Translations under genes and position numbers: made by a program
In this document: one piece after another, positions 5,447-12,192 of the stretch
Numbering within the stretch: position 1 is the stretch's first letter
Layout of the letters: each line of letters starts with the position of its first letter
The notes under the pieces: model-generated
Told to the model about the DNA's origin: nothing
The model's database searches: none
The model's input: the letters and a program-made list of their open reading frames with translations, nothing else
Origin: Thermoplasmata archaeon
GTDB taxonomy: Archaea; Thermoplasmatota; DTKX01; GCA-020343715
Direction: 5' to 3'
DNA: 14,339 bases
NCBI GenBank assembly: GCA_020343715.1
Contig: CP070808.1
Span: 20,562-34,900 of the forward strand

Positions 5447-8434
5447 TCACTTTCGGAAGCCGAAGACCACCGCGACCACGACGAGCATGAGCACACCGCC
5501 CAGCAGGAGCCACGGTACGGGGGGGTCCGTCGTGCCCTCCACCGTCACCTCCAGGTCCCGCTGGGCGGAGCCCATGCCGTCGGTGACGACAACGGTAGCG
5601 GTATAGACACCAGGATCCTTGCCGGTGGCGTCGAAGGTCACCATGCCGGTCCCCGAGTCGATGGAGAAGCCGTCATCGGGAGCCGCCAGGTGGAAGCTGA
5701 GAGGGTCATCGTCGGAGTCGACGGCGCTGACGGGCACGTGGACCACCTCCCCCTCCTCCACGGTGAAGGCGTCCTCGGCCAGCTCTATGCTGGGCAGGGA
5801 GTTGCGCTGGTCGACCGTCAGCATGAACCGGACCTGGGTGGAAGCGCCCAGGAGGTCGGTGGCGGTGACCGTCGGGTAGTGGACCCCAACGTCGTCGGCG
5901 CCGGCAGTCCATACCAGGTCCTGCCCCTCGAAGGTGGCACCTGGGAGGGAGGTGGAGAGGAACAGGTTGCCGCCCTCGGGGTTGGTGGCGTTGATGAACC
6001 AGCTCAAATCCTCCCCCACCGCCAGGTCCATGTCGGGAACGGGTCGTACGATGGGCGGAAGGTTGACCTGCTGGACCTCAAGGAGGACCGTCATCGTATC
6101 GGCCTCCTCCCCGCCGGCCCACATAACCACATCGATGAAGGGGTCGTTGTCGGGGGCGTGGGTCACAAGGATGTGGAGCTGGTTCTCCGAATCGATCCAG
6201 GCTGAGACCCCATCGGTTACGGTGCCCAGTTCGAAGGTCACGTCCTCCGGGGCTCCCTCCTCCTCCTGGACGTACCCTTCCAGGTCGATGGGGAAGGGGA
6301 AGACCTGGCCCACCACCACGGCTACGGGCCCCGCATTCTCGGGCAGGGTGGGCAGCGGGCTCAGCGAGAGGTGGCGTATCGCATCGTTGTCCAGCTCGCT
6401 GGCCTCGGCGTACCTGTCCTCCGGGTCCACCCTGGCCATGACGTCGTACTCGCCCGGTCCGGTGTACCTGTGGGAGAACGACATGACGAGGGTGTCACCG
6501 GCACCGATGTCGACCACTCGGGTCTGGTTCCTCGCTGAGACCCCGCCGTTCTCCGGAGCCTTCAGGTCCCCCGAGTCGAAGTGGACGGTGACGTCGGACA
6601 GGGGAAAGTCACCGGTGTTGGACACGGATGCCTCGAAGGTTACGGTCTGGCCCTTGTAGGGCTCGACCGAGGGTCCAACCAGGTCGGCGTCGGTCAGCCG
6701 CAGGTCGCGGATGCCCTCCCCGACGGTGATTATGTGCCTGTCGGGGACCCAGTTGTCCTTGGTCACCGCGAGCCGGAGCTCCTCACCCAGCATCCTAGGG
6801 CCCTTGGGGAATGAGGCCCTGCCGTCGGCGTCGGTGATGGCCTCCAGCATGCCATTGAGGCCGGCTCCCCTAGCATGGACGGTGGCGCCCTCCACCGGCT
6901 CGCCCGTGTCCCGGTCGGTGACGCGGAACCTCATGGAGGGGGCGTTGAAGACCGCGCCGCCCTCGATGGTCAGGTCGAGGCGGGAGGGGGTCCCCACCCA
7001 AACGGGGACCTCCGGGTCGCCCTGCAGGTTGTAGGCGTACAGGTTGGAGTAGAAGTAGTCCATGTTGATCCAGTCGCCCGCGGGCGGCCCCTCGGTCAGG
7101 TAGTAGGTGTGGTACTCGTGTTTGAGGGTGTAAAGGGCCTCCCCCGGACGCACCATGCCCTCTTCGATGACCAGCTGCCAGAACCTCTCCGACAGCCACC
7201 AGTTGCCGAAGCTCTCGGTGGAGATGTTCTCCAGCCGGAAGGTGTCGCCGTCGCCAGCGATGAGGGCTATGGCGCCCCCCTCGGGGACGGTGATCATCTG
7301 CTCGAAGTTGGTGGTGTCGCCCTTGTCGAACTGGCCCGCGTAGCAGGAGCTGATGTAGACCAGGGGCAGCATGCCTCCCGTGGTGTTGACGATGGTGTCC
7401 TCCCAGACTATGAAGGGCCGGGCGGACTCGAACATACCGGACAGGCCCGTGCCCTCGTACTCGGCTAGGCCGCCGAAGGCCTCGTAACCGTGGCTCGCCC
7501 AGAAGACGAAGGCGTTGCCCCTCTCCCAGGCGGCGGCGGAGGCGGCCCGGTTGAGGGTGTCGTTGGCGGCGGTGTACCGGCACCCCTCGAAGAAGGGGTA
7601 GTCCACCAGCTCGATGATGTCCCGGTCCTCGCCCATGATGCCGCGGATCTTCTGGGTTATCTCGTAGGCGTTGTCCATGTAGGGGCCGAACCCCTCGTCG
7701 GAGTAGCCCGAGGTGGATGGTAGGGTGTACGGGTCGTCGACCCTGTTGGGCTCGTCCATCAGGGCCCCGCCCAGGAATACGTTGTCGTACCAGTCCCCGG
7801 TGGGAGGGTCCAGCTCATAGGAGAGGACCTTCGCGACGGCCGCCTCCACCTCCTCGGGGAGGGACGCCGCGATGCGGCCCACGAAGAGCTCTGGCATCAG
7901 GTCCTCCTCGCCGGGCTCTCCGAAGACGTCGTCCCCGTCGGTGTCCCAGTCGGAGTCCAGGCCCGAGAAGTAAGTGTCGCCCACGTACAGGTTCCGGGCC
8001 GCCTGGGTCTTGCCCGAGTGGTCCCGGTTCGCCCATAGGTACCGGACGGGCAGCTGGTCGCTGTCGCCAGCCAGTAGGAGCCACTGGGGGGTGCCCCCCG
8101 TGTGGTTGTGATAGAGGTCCTGCAGGAAGTTGTGGACCCGTTCGGCGTCGTCCCGGCCGCCGTAGTTGGCCAATATCTGCTCGTAGTTGAACACCTGGGC
8201 GGGGACGCCCCGGTCCATCTTCCACTCGACGAGGGGGGCCAGGTACCGGGCCAGGTGCGTGGGCGCGATGGCCACGTACTCCAGGCCGGGCTCGGTGTAG
8301 AGGCCGTTGCTGCGGCCAGAGCCCTCCCCTCCCGCGTCCGCCCCCACCACGGCGGCTGGTGCCAGCAGAAGTAGCGCCACGGCTAGGACGATTAGCCTTG
8401 AAGCTGGTCGGGGAGGGGAGGCTGGCACGGCCAT
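5447..8434 (-). CDS. C25 (gingipain-like) cysteine peptidase, surface-anchored, with Ig-like domains
   Basis: A 995-residue exported protein. A signal peptide (about 10-33) is followed without a long propeptide by a caspase-like C25 domain (about 45-485). The catalytic dyad is visible: His315 in VFWASHGYEAFGG and Cys364 in LVYISSCYAGQFDKG. Acidic runs such as DSDWDTDGDD (about 160-170) may bind calcium. After the peptidase come a carboxypeptidase-regulatory-like/Ig domain (about 485-580), a CARDB-like domain with VSNTGDFPLSDVTV (about 590-692), a beta domain (700-795), and two cadherin/Ig-like repeats (about 795-965). A C-terminal membrane span (about 973-991) and the basic tail FRK anchor it on the cell surface. 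It probably degrades extracellular protein. The start at ATG 8434 puts the signal peptide at the N-terminus and lies about 26 bases after a TATA box, so the RNA is probably leaderless; the frame stays open to 8518 but that extension looks non-coding. Confidence 0.92.
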   Translation of the reverse strand: MAVPASPPRPASRLIVLAVALLLLAPAAVVGADAGGEGSGRSNGLYTEPGLEYVAIAPTHLARYLAPLVEWKMDRGVPAQVFNYEQILANYGGRDDAERVHNFLQDLYHNHTGGTPQWLLLAGDSDQLPVRYLWANRDHSGKTQAARNLYVGDTYFSGLDSDWDTDGDDVFGEPGEEDLMPELFVGRIAASLPEEVEAAVAKVLSYELDPPTGDWYDNVFLGGALMDEPNRVDDPYTLPSTSGYSDEGFGPYMDNAYEITQKIRGIMGEDRDIIELVDYPFFEGCRYTAANDTLNRAASAAAWERGNAFVFWASHGYEAFGGLAEYEGTGLSGMFESARPFIVWEDTIVNTTGGMLPLVYISSCYAGQFDKGDTTNFEQMITVPEGGAIALIAGDGDTFRLENISTESFGNWWLSERFWQLVIEEGMVRPGEALYTLKHEYHTYYLTEGPPAGDWINMDYFYSNLYAYNLQGDPEVPVWVGTPSRLDLTIEGGAVFNAPSMRFRVTDRDTGEPVEGATVHARGAGLNGMLEAITDADGRASFPKGPRMLGEELRLAVTKDNWVPDRHIITVGEGIRDLRLTDADLVGPSVEPYKGQTVTFEASVSNTGDFPLSDVTVHFDSGDLKAPENGGVSARNQTRVVDIGAGDTLVMSFSHRYTGPGEYDVMARVDPEDRYAEASELDNDAIRHLSLSPLPTLPENAGPVAVVVGQVFPFPIDLEGYVQEEEGAPEDVTFELGTVTDGVSAWIDSENQLHILVTHAPDNDPFIDVVMWAGGEEADTMTVLLEVQQVNLPPIVRPVPDMDLAVGEDLSWFINATNPEGGNLFLSTSLPGATFEGQDLVWTAGADDVGVHYPTVTATDLLGASTQVRFMLTVDQRNSLPSIELAEDAFTVEEGEVVHVPVSAVDSDDDPLSFHLAAPDDGFSIDSGTGMVTFDATGKDPGVYTATVVVTDGMGSAQRDLEVTVEGTTDPPVPWLLLGGVLMLVVVAVVFGFRK

Positions 8435-8450
8435 CTCTACGGATGGGACC

Positions 8451-8466
8451 CATTTATAATTTATCC
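8451..8466 (-). promoter_or_regulatory. TATA box of the C25 peptidase gene
   Basis: The minus strand reads GGATAAATTATAAATGG. Its centre is 22-26 bases before ATG 8434, and there is no ribosome site between, which together indicate a leaderless transcript. The element separates the peptidase gene from the endonuclease III gene that ends at 8494 on the same strand. Confidence 0.6.
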
Positions 8467-8493
8467 AACAACGTTCGAACTGGTGAACGTTCC

Positions 8494-9138
8494 TCACCTC
8501 ACGCCCACGCGCGGGCATAGGTCATTCACGGGGCAACGATCGCACCCTGGGTTCCGGGCCTTGCACACCGACCGGCCGTGGTCGATGAGGATGTACGAGC
8601 CCTTGAACCACATCTCCCGAGGGAGCAGCTTCATGAGGACCCTCTCGATCTTGACCGGGTCCTTGTGGCGTGTGAAGCTCATCCTGTTGCTCAACCTGTT
8701 CACGTGGGTGTCGACCGCTATGCCCTCCACCTTGCCGAAGGAGTTCCCCAGCACGATGTTGGCTGTCTTCCTGGCCACTCCGGGTAGCGCGATCAGATCC
8801 TCCATCGTGTCGGGCACCTCGCCACCGTGCCTGTCCTCCAGAGCCCTACCGATGCCACGGAGGTGCTTGGCCTTCTGGTTGAAGAAGCCAGTGGCGAAGA
8901 TGTCCGCCTCCAGCTCGCCCTCCGGGGCGTCGGCATATTCCTTGGCCGTCCTGTACTTCTTGAACAGCACCGCCGTGACCTCATTGACCTTCTTGTCGGT
9001 GCACTGGGCCGATAGGACGGTGGCCACAAGCATCTCCAGTGGGTTGGAAAAATGAAGGGCTACCTTGGCGTCCGGATAGGCCTCGTCGAGCCTGTCCATC
9101 ATCCGCATCGCTCTTTCGCGACGTGCCCTGTCTGCCAT
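8494..9138 (-). CDS. nth: endonuclease III (base-excision DNA glycosylase/AP lyase)
   Basis: A 214-residue enzyme of normal length that removes oxidised pyrimidines from DNA and cleaves the abasic site. The helix-hairpin-helix LPGVARKTANIVL (118-130) contains the catalytic Lys124, and the conserved Asp143 lies in AVDTHVNRL. The C-terminal [4Fe-4S] cluster ligands are Cys192, Cys199, Cys202 and Cys208, with the exact family spacing of six, two and five residues. The start ATG 9138 lies nine bases after the stop of the DUF2238-like membrane-protein gene, and its ribosome site (AAGGAG) overlaps the end of that gene, so it is the third gene of an operon. That context is unusual for a DNA-repair enzyme; I see no functional link with the membrane proteins. 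Confidence 0.96.
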   Translation of the reverse strand: MADRARRERAMRMMDRLDEAYPDAKVALHFSNPLEMLVATVLSAQCTDKKVNEVTAVLFKKYRTAKEYADAPEGELEADIFATGFFNQKAKHLRGIGRALEDRHGGEVPDTMEDLIALPGVARKTANIVLGNSFGKVEGIAVDTHVNRLSNRMSFTRHKDPVKIERVLMKLLPREMWFKGSYILIDHGRSVCKARNPGCDRCPVNDLCPRVGVR

Positions 9139-9147
9139 GGTGATGGC

Positions 9148-9894
9148 CTACTCCTTCCTCGCGGCCTCATCGGCTGCCGTTTCTGCCATCTCGGAGCCGA
9201 GGCGCTCGAACACCTGCTTGTTCATGGCGTCACCGAAGTCTGCGGTCATCGCCCGCAGGGTGCCGTCCATTATCCACTTGGCGCCCAGCATGGCGGCTAT
9301 CATGGCGCCCACCATGTCCATCACCAGGTCCTTCATGGTGTCGTCAAGACCGTGCTGCTCGTTGGTGCCGAAGATCTGGTCGGCGGACCACTCCAGGACC
9401 TCCCAGAAGACGCCCAGGAAGGCGGCGATGAACAGGGTGAAGACCATGATGGCCCTGATGTCCATCTTGAGGCCAGGCCAATAGACATGCATCAGGTACA
9501 CGATGGTCAGGCCCACGACGGCGAGCATGAACGTCGACACGAAATGGGTCATCGTGTCCCAGTTGTCGAACTTCCCATAAAGGTGGAACACGCCTCCTAT
9601 CACGTGCAGGAACAGCGCCAGGAATATCAGCAACTCCAGGAGCCATGGGATGGTTATCTGGTAGTGCTTCTTGAGCAGGCCGGGCACGAAGGTGAAAGCC
9701 AGCACGAACAGGCCCGTCACCACCCATACACCCTCGCCCTGGAAGAGGGCGACGATAGCCGATATCGCGATGCCTATCTTGATGAGCGTCGATATCATTG
9801 CGACCCGCTTGGCCTTCTTCACGTAGGCCTGGATCTGCTCCTCCGACATGCCCTCTACCTCCCGGGCAGACACTATTCCAGTGTCGTCCACCAT
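9148..9894 (-). CDS. DUF2238/YjdF-like integral membrane protein (paralogue 1)
   Basis: A 248-residue protein with a short cytoplasmic N-terminus and about six membrane segments (near 31-51, 55-73, 83-101, 115-136, 147-166 and 188-206). Three polar motifs fall in or next to the membrane: WDTMTHF (Trp112, Asp113, His117), WEVLEWSAD (Trp164, Glu165, Glu168, Asp172) and DDTMKDLVMDMVG (Asp184 to Asp193). This pattern matches what I know of the DUF2238/YjdF family, whose function is not established. The conserved acidic and His residues could form a metal or catalytic site, but that is inference. Start: ATG 9894 is preferred over the GTG at 9903, because GGGAGG overlaps the GTG but is eight bases before the ATG. 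It begins one base after the stop of the FN3 gene, so translation is probably coupled. A closely related paralogue lies at 10456-11127. Confidence 0.85.
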   Translation of the reverse strand: MVDDTGIVSAREVEGMSEEQIQAYVKKAKRVAMISTLIKIGIAISAIVALFQGEGVWVVTGLFVLAFTFVPGLLKKHYQITIPWLLELLIFLALFLHVIGGVFHLYGKFDNWDTMTHFVSTFMLAVVGLTIVYLMHVYWPGLKMDIRAIMVFTLFIAAFLGVFWEVLEWSADQIFGTNEQHGLDDTMKDLVMDMVGAMIAAMLGAKWIMDGTLRAMTADFGDAMNKQVFERLGSEMAETAADEAARKE

Positions 9895-9895
9895 C

Positions 9896-10390
9896 TCAGG
9901 CACCTCCCTTCGCCTTCTTGGCCCAGGTCGGTATCTTCATGAGCACGTAGATGTAGATTCCAGTTACGATGAAGAAACCTATCATCAGGTTCCTGAAGTT
10001 CACGACTTTGAGTTCAGGCTCCCGCTGGGCCCTCTCTGCGAAGTCGATGGCCAGGATGGTGCTGTTTTCATCCACTGAGGTCACGGCGAAGTAGTAGTAG
10101 ACGTCGTTCTCCAGGTTCTGGGGGACGAACGTGGTGCCCCTCTCCGCCGCTTGGGCTTTCAGGTCCTCGACGCTGTCGAACTCCTCCTCCTCCCAGTAGA
10201 TCCGATAGTGATCATGGGCCTCGTCCTCGTTTGCGGTCCAAATTAGCCGGACGTTTCCATCCTCCTCACGCTCGGTTCTAAGCTTGAAGTGCGAATCTCC
10301 TGCAGCCGGCAGCATGCCCAGGCTAACCATTAGCAATGCCACGAGGGCGACGAGAATAAGGGTCCTCACGCTAGCTCTATGAATCGACAT
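9896..10390 (-). CDS. fibronectin type III domain protein with signal peptide and C-terminal membrane span
   Basis: A 164-residue protein with a signal peptide (about 8-30), one FN3-like domain (about 40-118; note NVRLIWTANEDEAHDHYRIYW and VYYYFAVTSVDENSTI, the usual strand and core Tyr/Trp pattern) and a membrane span (about 133-151) with a short basic cytoplasmic tail (KIPTWAKKAKGG). It would display a small beta domain outside the cell, anchored next to the DUF2238-like protein encoded one base downstream. The start ATG 10390 has GGGAGGAT six bases upstream; the open frame runs on much further but that part is antisense-like overlap with the neighbouring gene. It is the first gene of a three-gene unit (this gene, DUF2238-like, nth). 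The role is unknown; an accessory or binding subunit of the membrane protein is a reasonable guess only. Confidence 0.82.
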   Translation of the reverse strand: MSIHRASVRTLILVALVALLMVSLGMLPAAGDSHFKLRTEREEDGNVRLIWTANEDEAHDHYRIYWEEEEFDSVEDLKAQAAERGTTFVPQNLENDVYYYFAVTSVDENSTILAIDFAERAQREPELKVVNFRNLMIGFFIVTGIYIYVLMKIPTWAKKAKGGA

Positions 10391-10422
10391 TAATATCCTC
10401 CCGGTGGCCGAGAGAGCCCGGT

Positions 10423-10436
10423 GGTATATATTTAAT
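10423..10436 (-). promoter_or_regulatory. TATA box of the FN3-DUF2238-nth operon
   Basis: The minus strand reads TTAAATATATACC, centred near 10428. Transcription would begin about 10402, just including the ribosome site before ATG 10390. It lies 20 bases after the stop of the upstream DUF2238 paralogue, so that gene is a separate unit. Confidence 0.65.
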
Positions 10437-10455
10437 TTATCCCGGCCTAAAAAGG

Positions 10456-11127
10456 TCACGAGGCACCGGCAACCGCCCGGCCCAGTACCCTGGACAGGTC
10501 CTTGGTCATGCCCTCCAGGGTACCGTTGGCGACCCATCTGACGGCCAGGAGGGAGGCGGCCAGCCCGCCCACTGCGTCCATCACCAGGTCCATGAGGGTG
10601 TCCGCGATGCCGTCCTGGGCCCGGATGTCGAACAGCTTGTCGGCGGCCCACTCCATACCCTCCCAGATGAAACCAAGGGACATGGCGATGACCATGGTCA
10701 CCAGGATGACACGCCCGGGGGTCATCGTCATGAAGGCCCACTGGTGGTTGGCAATGAACACCAGGGTGAAGCCGAAGAGGGCCAGCATGAAGGTGGACAC
10801 GAAGTGGGTGACCATGTCCCATGGGCCGAACATGTCGTATATCCCCAAGGCGCCGCCACCAACGTGGAGGAACAGCGCCAGGAAGAGGAGGAACTCCAGG
10901 GCCACTGGCATGGAGAGCCCCGTGGCCCTCCGAATGACCGTGGGGACGAAGGCGAAGACGGCGCAGAAGATGCCCGAATAGACCCATACCTCCGGGCCCC
11001 GGAACACCGCAACGATGGCCAGGACCACCATGACGGCCTTGAGGGCGGTGGTGGCCCACCAGAGGTGACGGTCGTAACGACCTGGAACGGGCTGGTCAGT
11101 GTCATGGGTGTCTGGAATCGTAAGCAC
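10456..11127 (-). CDS. DUF2238/YjdF-like integral membrane protein (paralogue 2)
   Basis: A 223-residue paralogue of the protein at 9148-9894 with the same topology and motifs: ALFLHVGGGALGIY, WDMVTHFVSTFMLAL (Trp103, Asp104, His108), WEGMEWAADKLF (Trp155, Glu156, Glu159, Asp163) and ADTLMDLVMDAVGG (Asp176, Asp180, Asp184). It lacks the charged C-terminal tail of paralogue 1. The start is less certain: GTG 11127 is the only candidate near the N-terminus, and AGAGGAG lies just one or two bases before it. A TATA box about 47 bases upstream gives a leader of about 21 bases. The function is unknown. Two copies beside one FN3 protein suggest tandem duplication and perhaps a heteromeric membrane complex. 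Confidence 0.82.
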   Translation of the reverse strand: MLTIPDTHDTDQPVPGRYDRHLWWATTALKAVMVVLAIVAVFRGPEVWVYSGIFCAVFAFVPTVIRRATGLSMPVALEFLLFLALFLHVGGGALGIYDMFGPWDMVTHFVSTFMLALFGFTLVFIANHQWAFMTMTPGRVILVTMVIAMSLGFIWEGMEWAADKLFDIRAQDGIADTLMDLVMDAVGGLAASLLAVRWVANGTLEGMTKDLSRVLGRAVAGAS

Positions 11128-11167
11128 ACTCCTCTATCCTCGGCGGCCTTCCCTGCTTGGCCTTCGA

Positions 11168-11180
11168 GGTATATAAACGG
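11168..11180 (-). promoter_or_regulatory. TATA box of DUF2238-like paralogue 2
   Basis: The minus strand has CGTTTATATACC (centre about 11174). The predicted RNA start is near 11148, giving a short leader to the GTG at 11127. The rest of the gap 11128-11262 shows no gene. Confidence 0.65.
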
Positions 11181-11262
11181 TTCCCGCCGAGTGGGGAATC
11201 ACCCAACGGTCGAGGGCATGGGCTCCTCCACGTCGTACGCATCGCATTATCGAGAGGCTTTC

Positions 11263-11862
11263 CTACCTCTTGTCCTTCTTCCGGCGGCCCGACTTGGCCA
11301 CCGAGGGGCGCACGTGCTCGGCGCCGATGCCCTTCCGGGTCAGGCCCCGGGACTTCTTGCCAGAGGCGGTCAGGCCCCGGTGGGCCCGGCCCTTCTTGTT
11401 GGGCTGGCAGATCCAGTTGATGCGGGGGTCCTTCCTGATGACGGGGTGCTGGGGGTCGACCAGGATGATCTCGTAGTAGATGTGACGACCGTCGTCGTAC
11501 ACCCAGTAGGAGTTGAGGACCTCCAGGTTGGGGTAGTGGCGCATGGTGCGCTCCTCGGCCACCTGCTGGAGGGACTTGTCCAGGGTGATCTTGTTCATAC
11601 CTCGGCTCCGGGGCTTGCGGCCTCCGGTGAAGCGGTGCTTGTGCAGCGAGCCCCTGCGGACCCGGGTGCGCACCATCACGTAGCCCTGCTTGGCCCGGTA
11701 GCCCAGCTTCCGCGCCCTGTCCAGGCGGGTTGGTCGCTCGATGCGAGTGAAGACTGGCTCGCGCCTCCAGGTTATCGCGCGGTCCCAGTTCAGGTCGCGC
11801 ACGTAGCTCTTGTCGGGGTCCTTCCACGCATCAGCTATGTAGTGGTAGGTGCCTTTGGCCAT
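11263..11862 (-). CDS. rpl15e: large-subunit ribosomal protein L15e
   Basis: A 199-residue, very basic protein with the complete archaeal/eukaryotic L15e signature. It has [14 protein letters not shown] at the N-terminus, [23 protein letters not shown] (about 50-72), then [11 protein letters not shown] and [20 protein letters not shown], and the Lys/Arg-rich tail SGRRKKDKR. It is part of the 50S subunit and binds 23S rRNA; it has no bacterial homologue. Start ATG 11862 gives the family N-terminus; an in-frame GTG nine bases upstream is less likely. No strong ribosome site is seen. It is a single-gene unit, with a predicted leader of about 70 bases that is longer than for its neighbours. Confidence 0.97.
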   Translation of the reverse strand: MAKGTYHYIADAWKDPDKSYVRDLNWDRAITWRREPVFTRIERPTRLDRARKLGYRAKQGYVMVRTRVRRGSLHKHRFTGGRKPRSRGMNKITLDKSLQQVAEERTMRHYPNLEVLNSYWVYDDGRHIYYEIILVDPQHPVIRKDPRINWICQPNKKGRAHRGLTASGKKSRGLTRKGIGAEHVRPSVAKSGRRKKDKR

Positions 11863-11955
11863 GGTATCCACATCCGTTCAATCGTCGTGGGATTCACCGC
11901 CCCCAGCGGGACGGCACATTTCCGACCGGACGTTGTAGCCGCGCGATTACCCTCC

Positions 11956-11968
11956 TGGTATATAATTG
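11956..11968 (-). promoter_or_regulatory. TATA box of rpl15e
   Basis: The minus strand reads AATTATATACC, centred near 11961, so transcription should start near 11935, about 70 bases before ATG 11862. The core is nearly symmetrical and could also be read on the plus strand, but no plausible plus gene starts at the right distance. Confidence 0.55.
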
Positions 11969-12044
11969 TTGGGCATCTTCCCAAGCGGAGAACCATCCTA
12001 TGGAAGGCCAAGGACGGGAGGGTCTGGATGCAACCTGGTGAGAG

Positions 12045-12057
12045 TGCTTATATATCC
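12045..12057 (+). promoter_or_regulatory. TATA box of the polytopic membrane-protein gene
   Basis: TGCTTATATATCC is a strong TATA element centred near 12051. Transcription is expected near 12077, about a dozen bases before a GGGGAGG ribosome site at 12090-12096. This points to a translation start soon after 12100, well upstream of the first standard start codon in the frame. Confidence 0.6.
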
Positions 12058-12089
12058 AGCTCGGTGCTATCACCTGAGGACGGAAGGTA

Positions 12090-12096
12090 GGGGAGG
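12090..12096 (+). promoter_or_regulatory. ribosome-binding site without a standard start codon after it
   Basis: GGGGAGG is the same strong site used by neighbouring genes (for example six bases before ATG 1926). At 12106-12108, nine bases after it and in frame with the large downstream gene, lies ACG rather than ATG, GTG or TTG. Confidence 0.5.
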
Positions 12097-12105
12097 TCTG
12101 AGCCA

Positions 12106-12192
12106 ACGGTTCACGATGTTAACGTCCCGGAAGGGAGTGCCAACGCCGAGGATTGGCGCACCAAGGTCCCGCAGAGGCTCAGGGCGGCCGAG
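12106..12192 (+). other. in-frame coding extension upstream of the 12193 start
   Basis: The frame of the large membrane protein stays open from the TAG at 12088-12090. The 29 codons from ACG 12106 read as a soluble leader (including EDWRTKVPQRLRAAEVFSM into the first membrane segment), with almost every third position G or C from about 12139 on, as in real genes here. No ATG, GTG or TTG occurs in this stretch. It is probably translated from a non-standard ACG codon, or the true ATG has been lost through a sequence error or mutation. Confidence 0.5.

Noticed and set aside
5447..5520. PGF-CTERM or similar archaeosortase signal at the C-terminus of the C25 peptidase
   Set aside because: There is a membrane span and a basic tail, but no PGF or related tripeptide before it.
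8435..8518. 28-residue N-terminal extension of the C25 peptidase
   Set aside because: It would place a polar stretch before the signal peptide, includes the TATA box, and overlaps the end of nth.
10391..11059. N-terminal extension of the FN3 gene frame to 11059
   Set aside because: It overlaps DUF2238 paralogue 2 in another frame; ATG 10390 has a ribosome site, a TATA box and a signal peptide directly after it.
10744..12090. 448-codon plus-strand frame through the DUF2238 paralogue 2 and rpl15e
   Set aside because: It is antisense to two well-supported genes and shows no protein-like hydrophobic pattern or motif.
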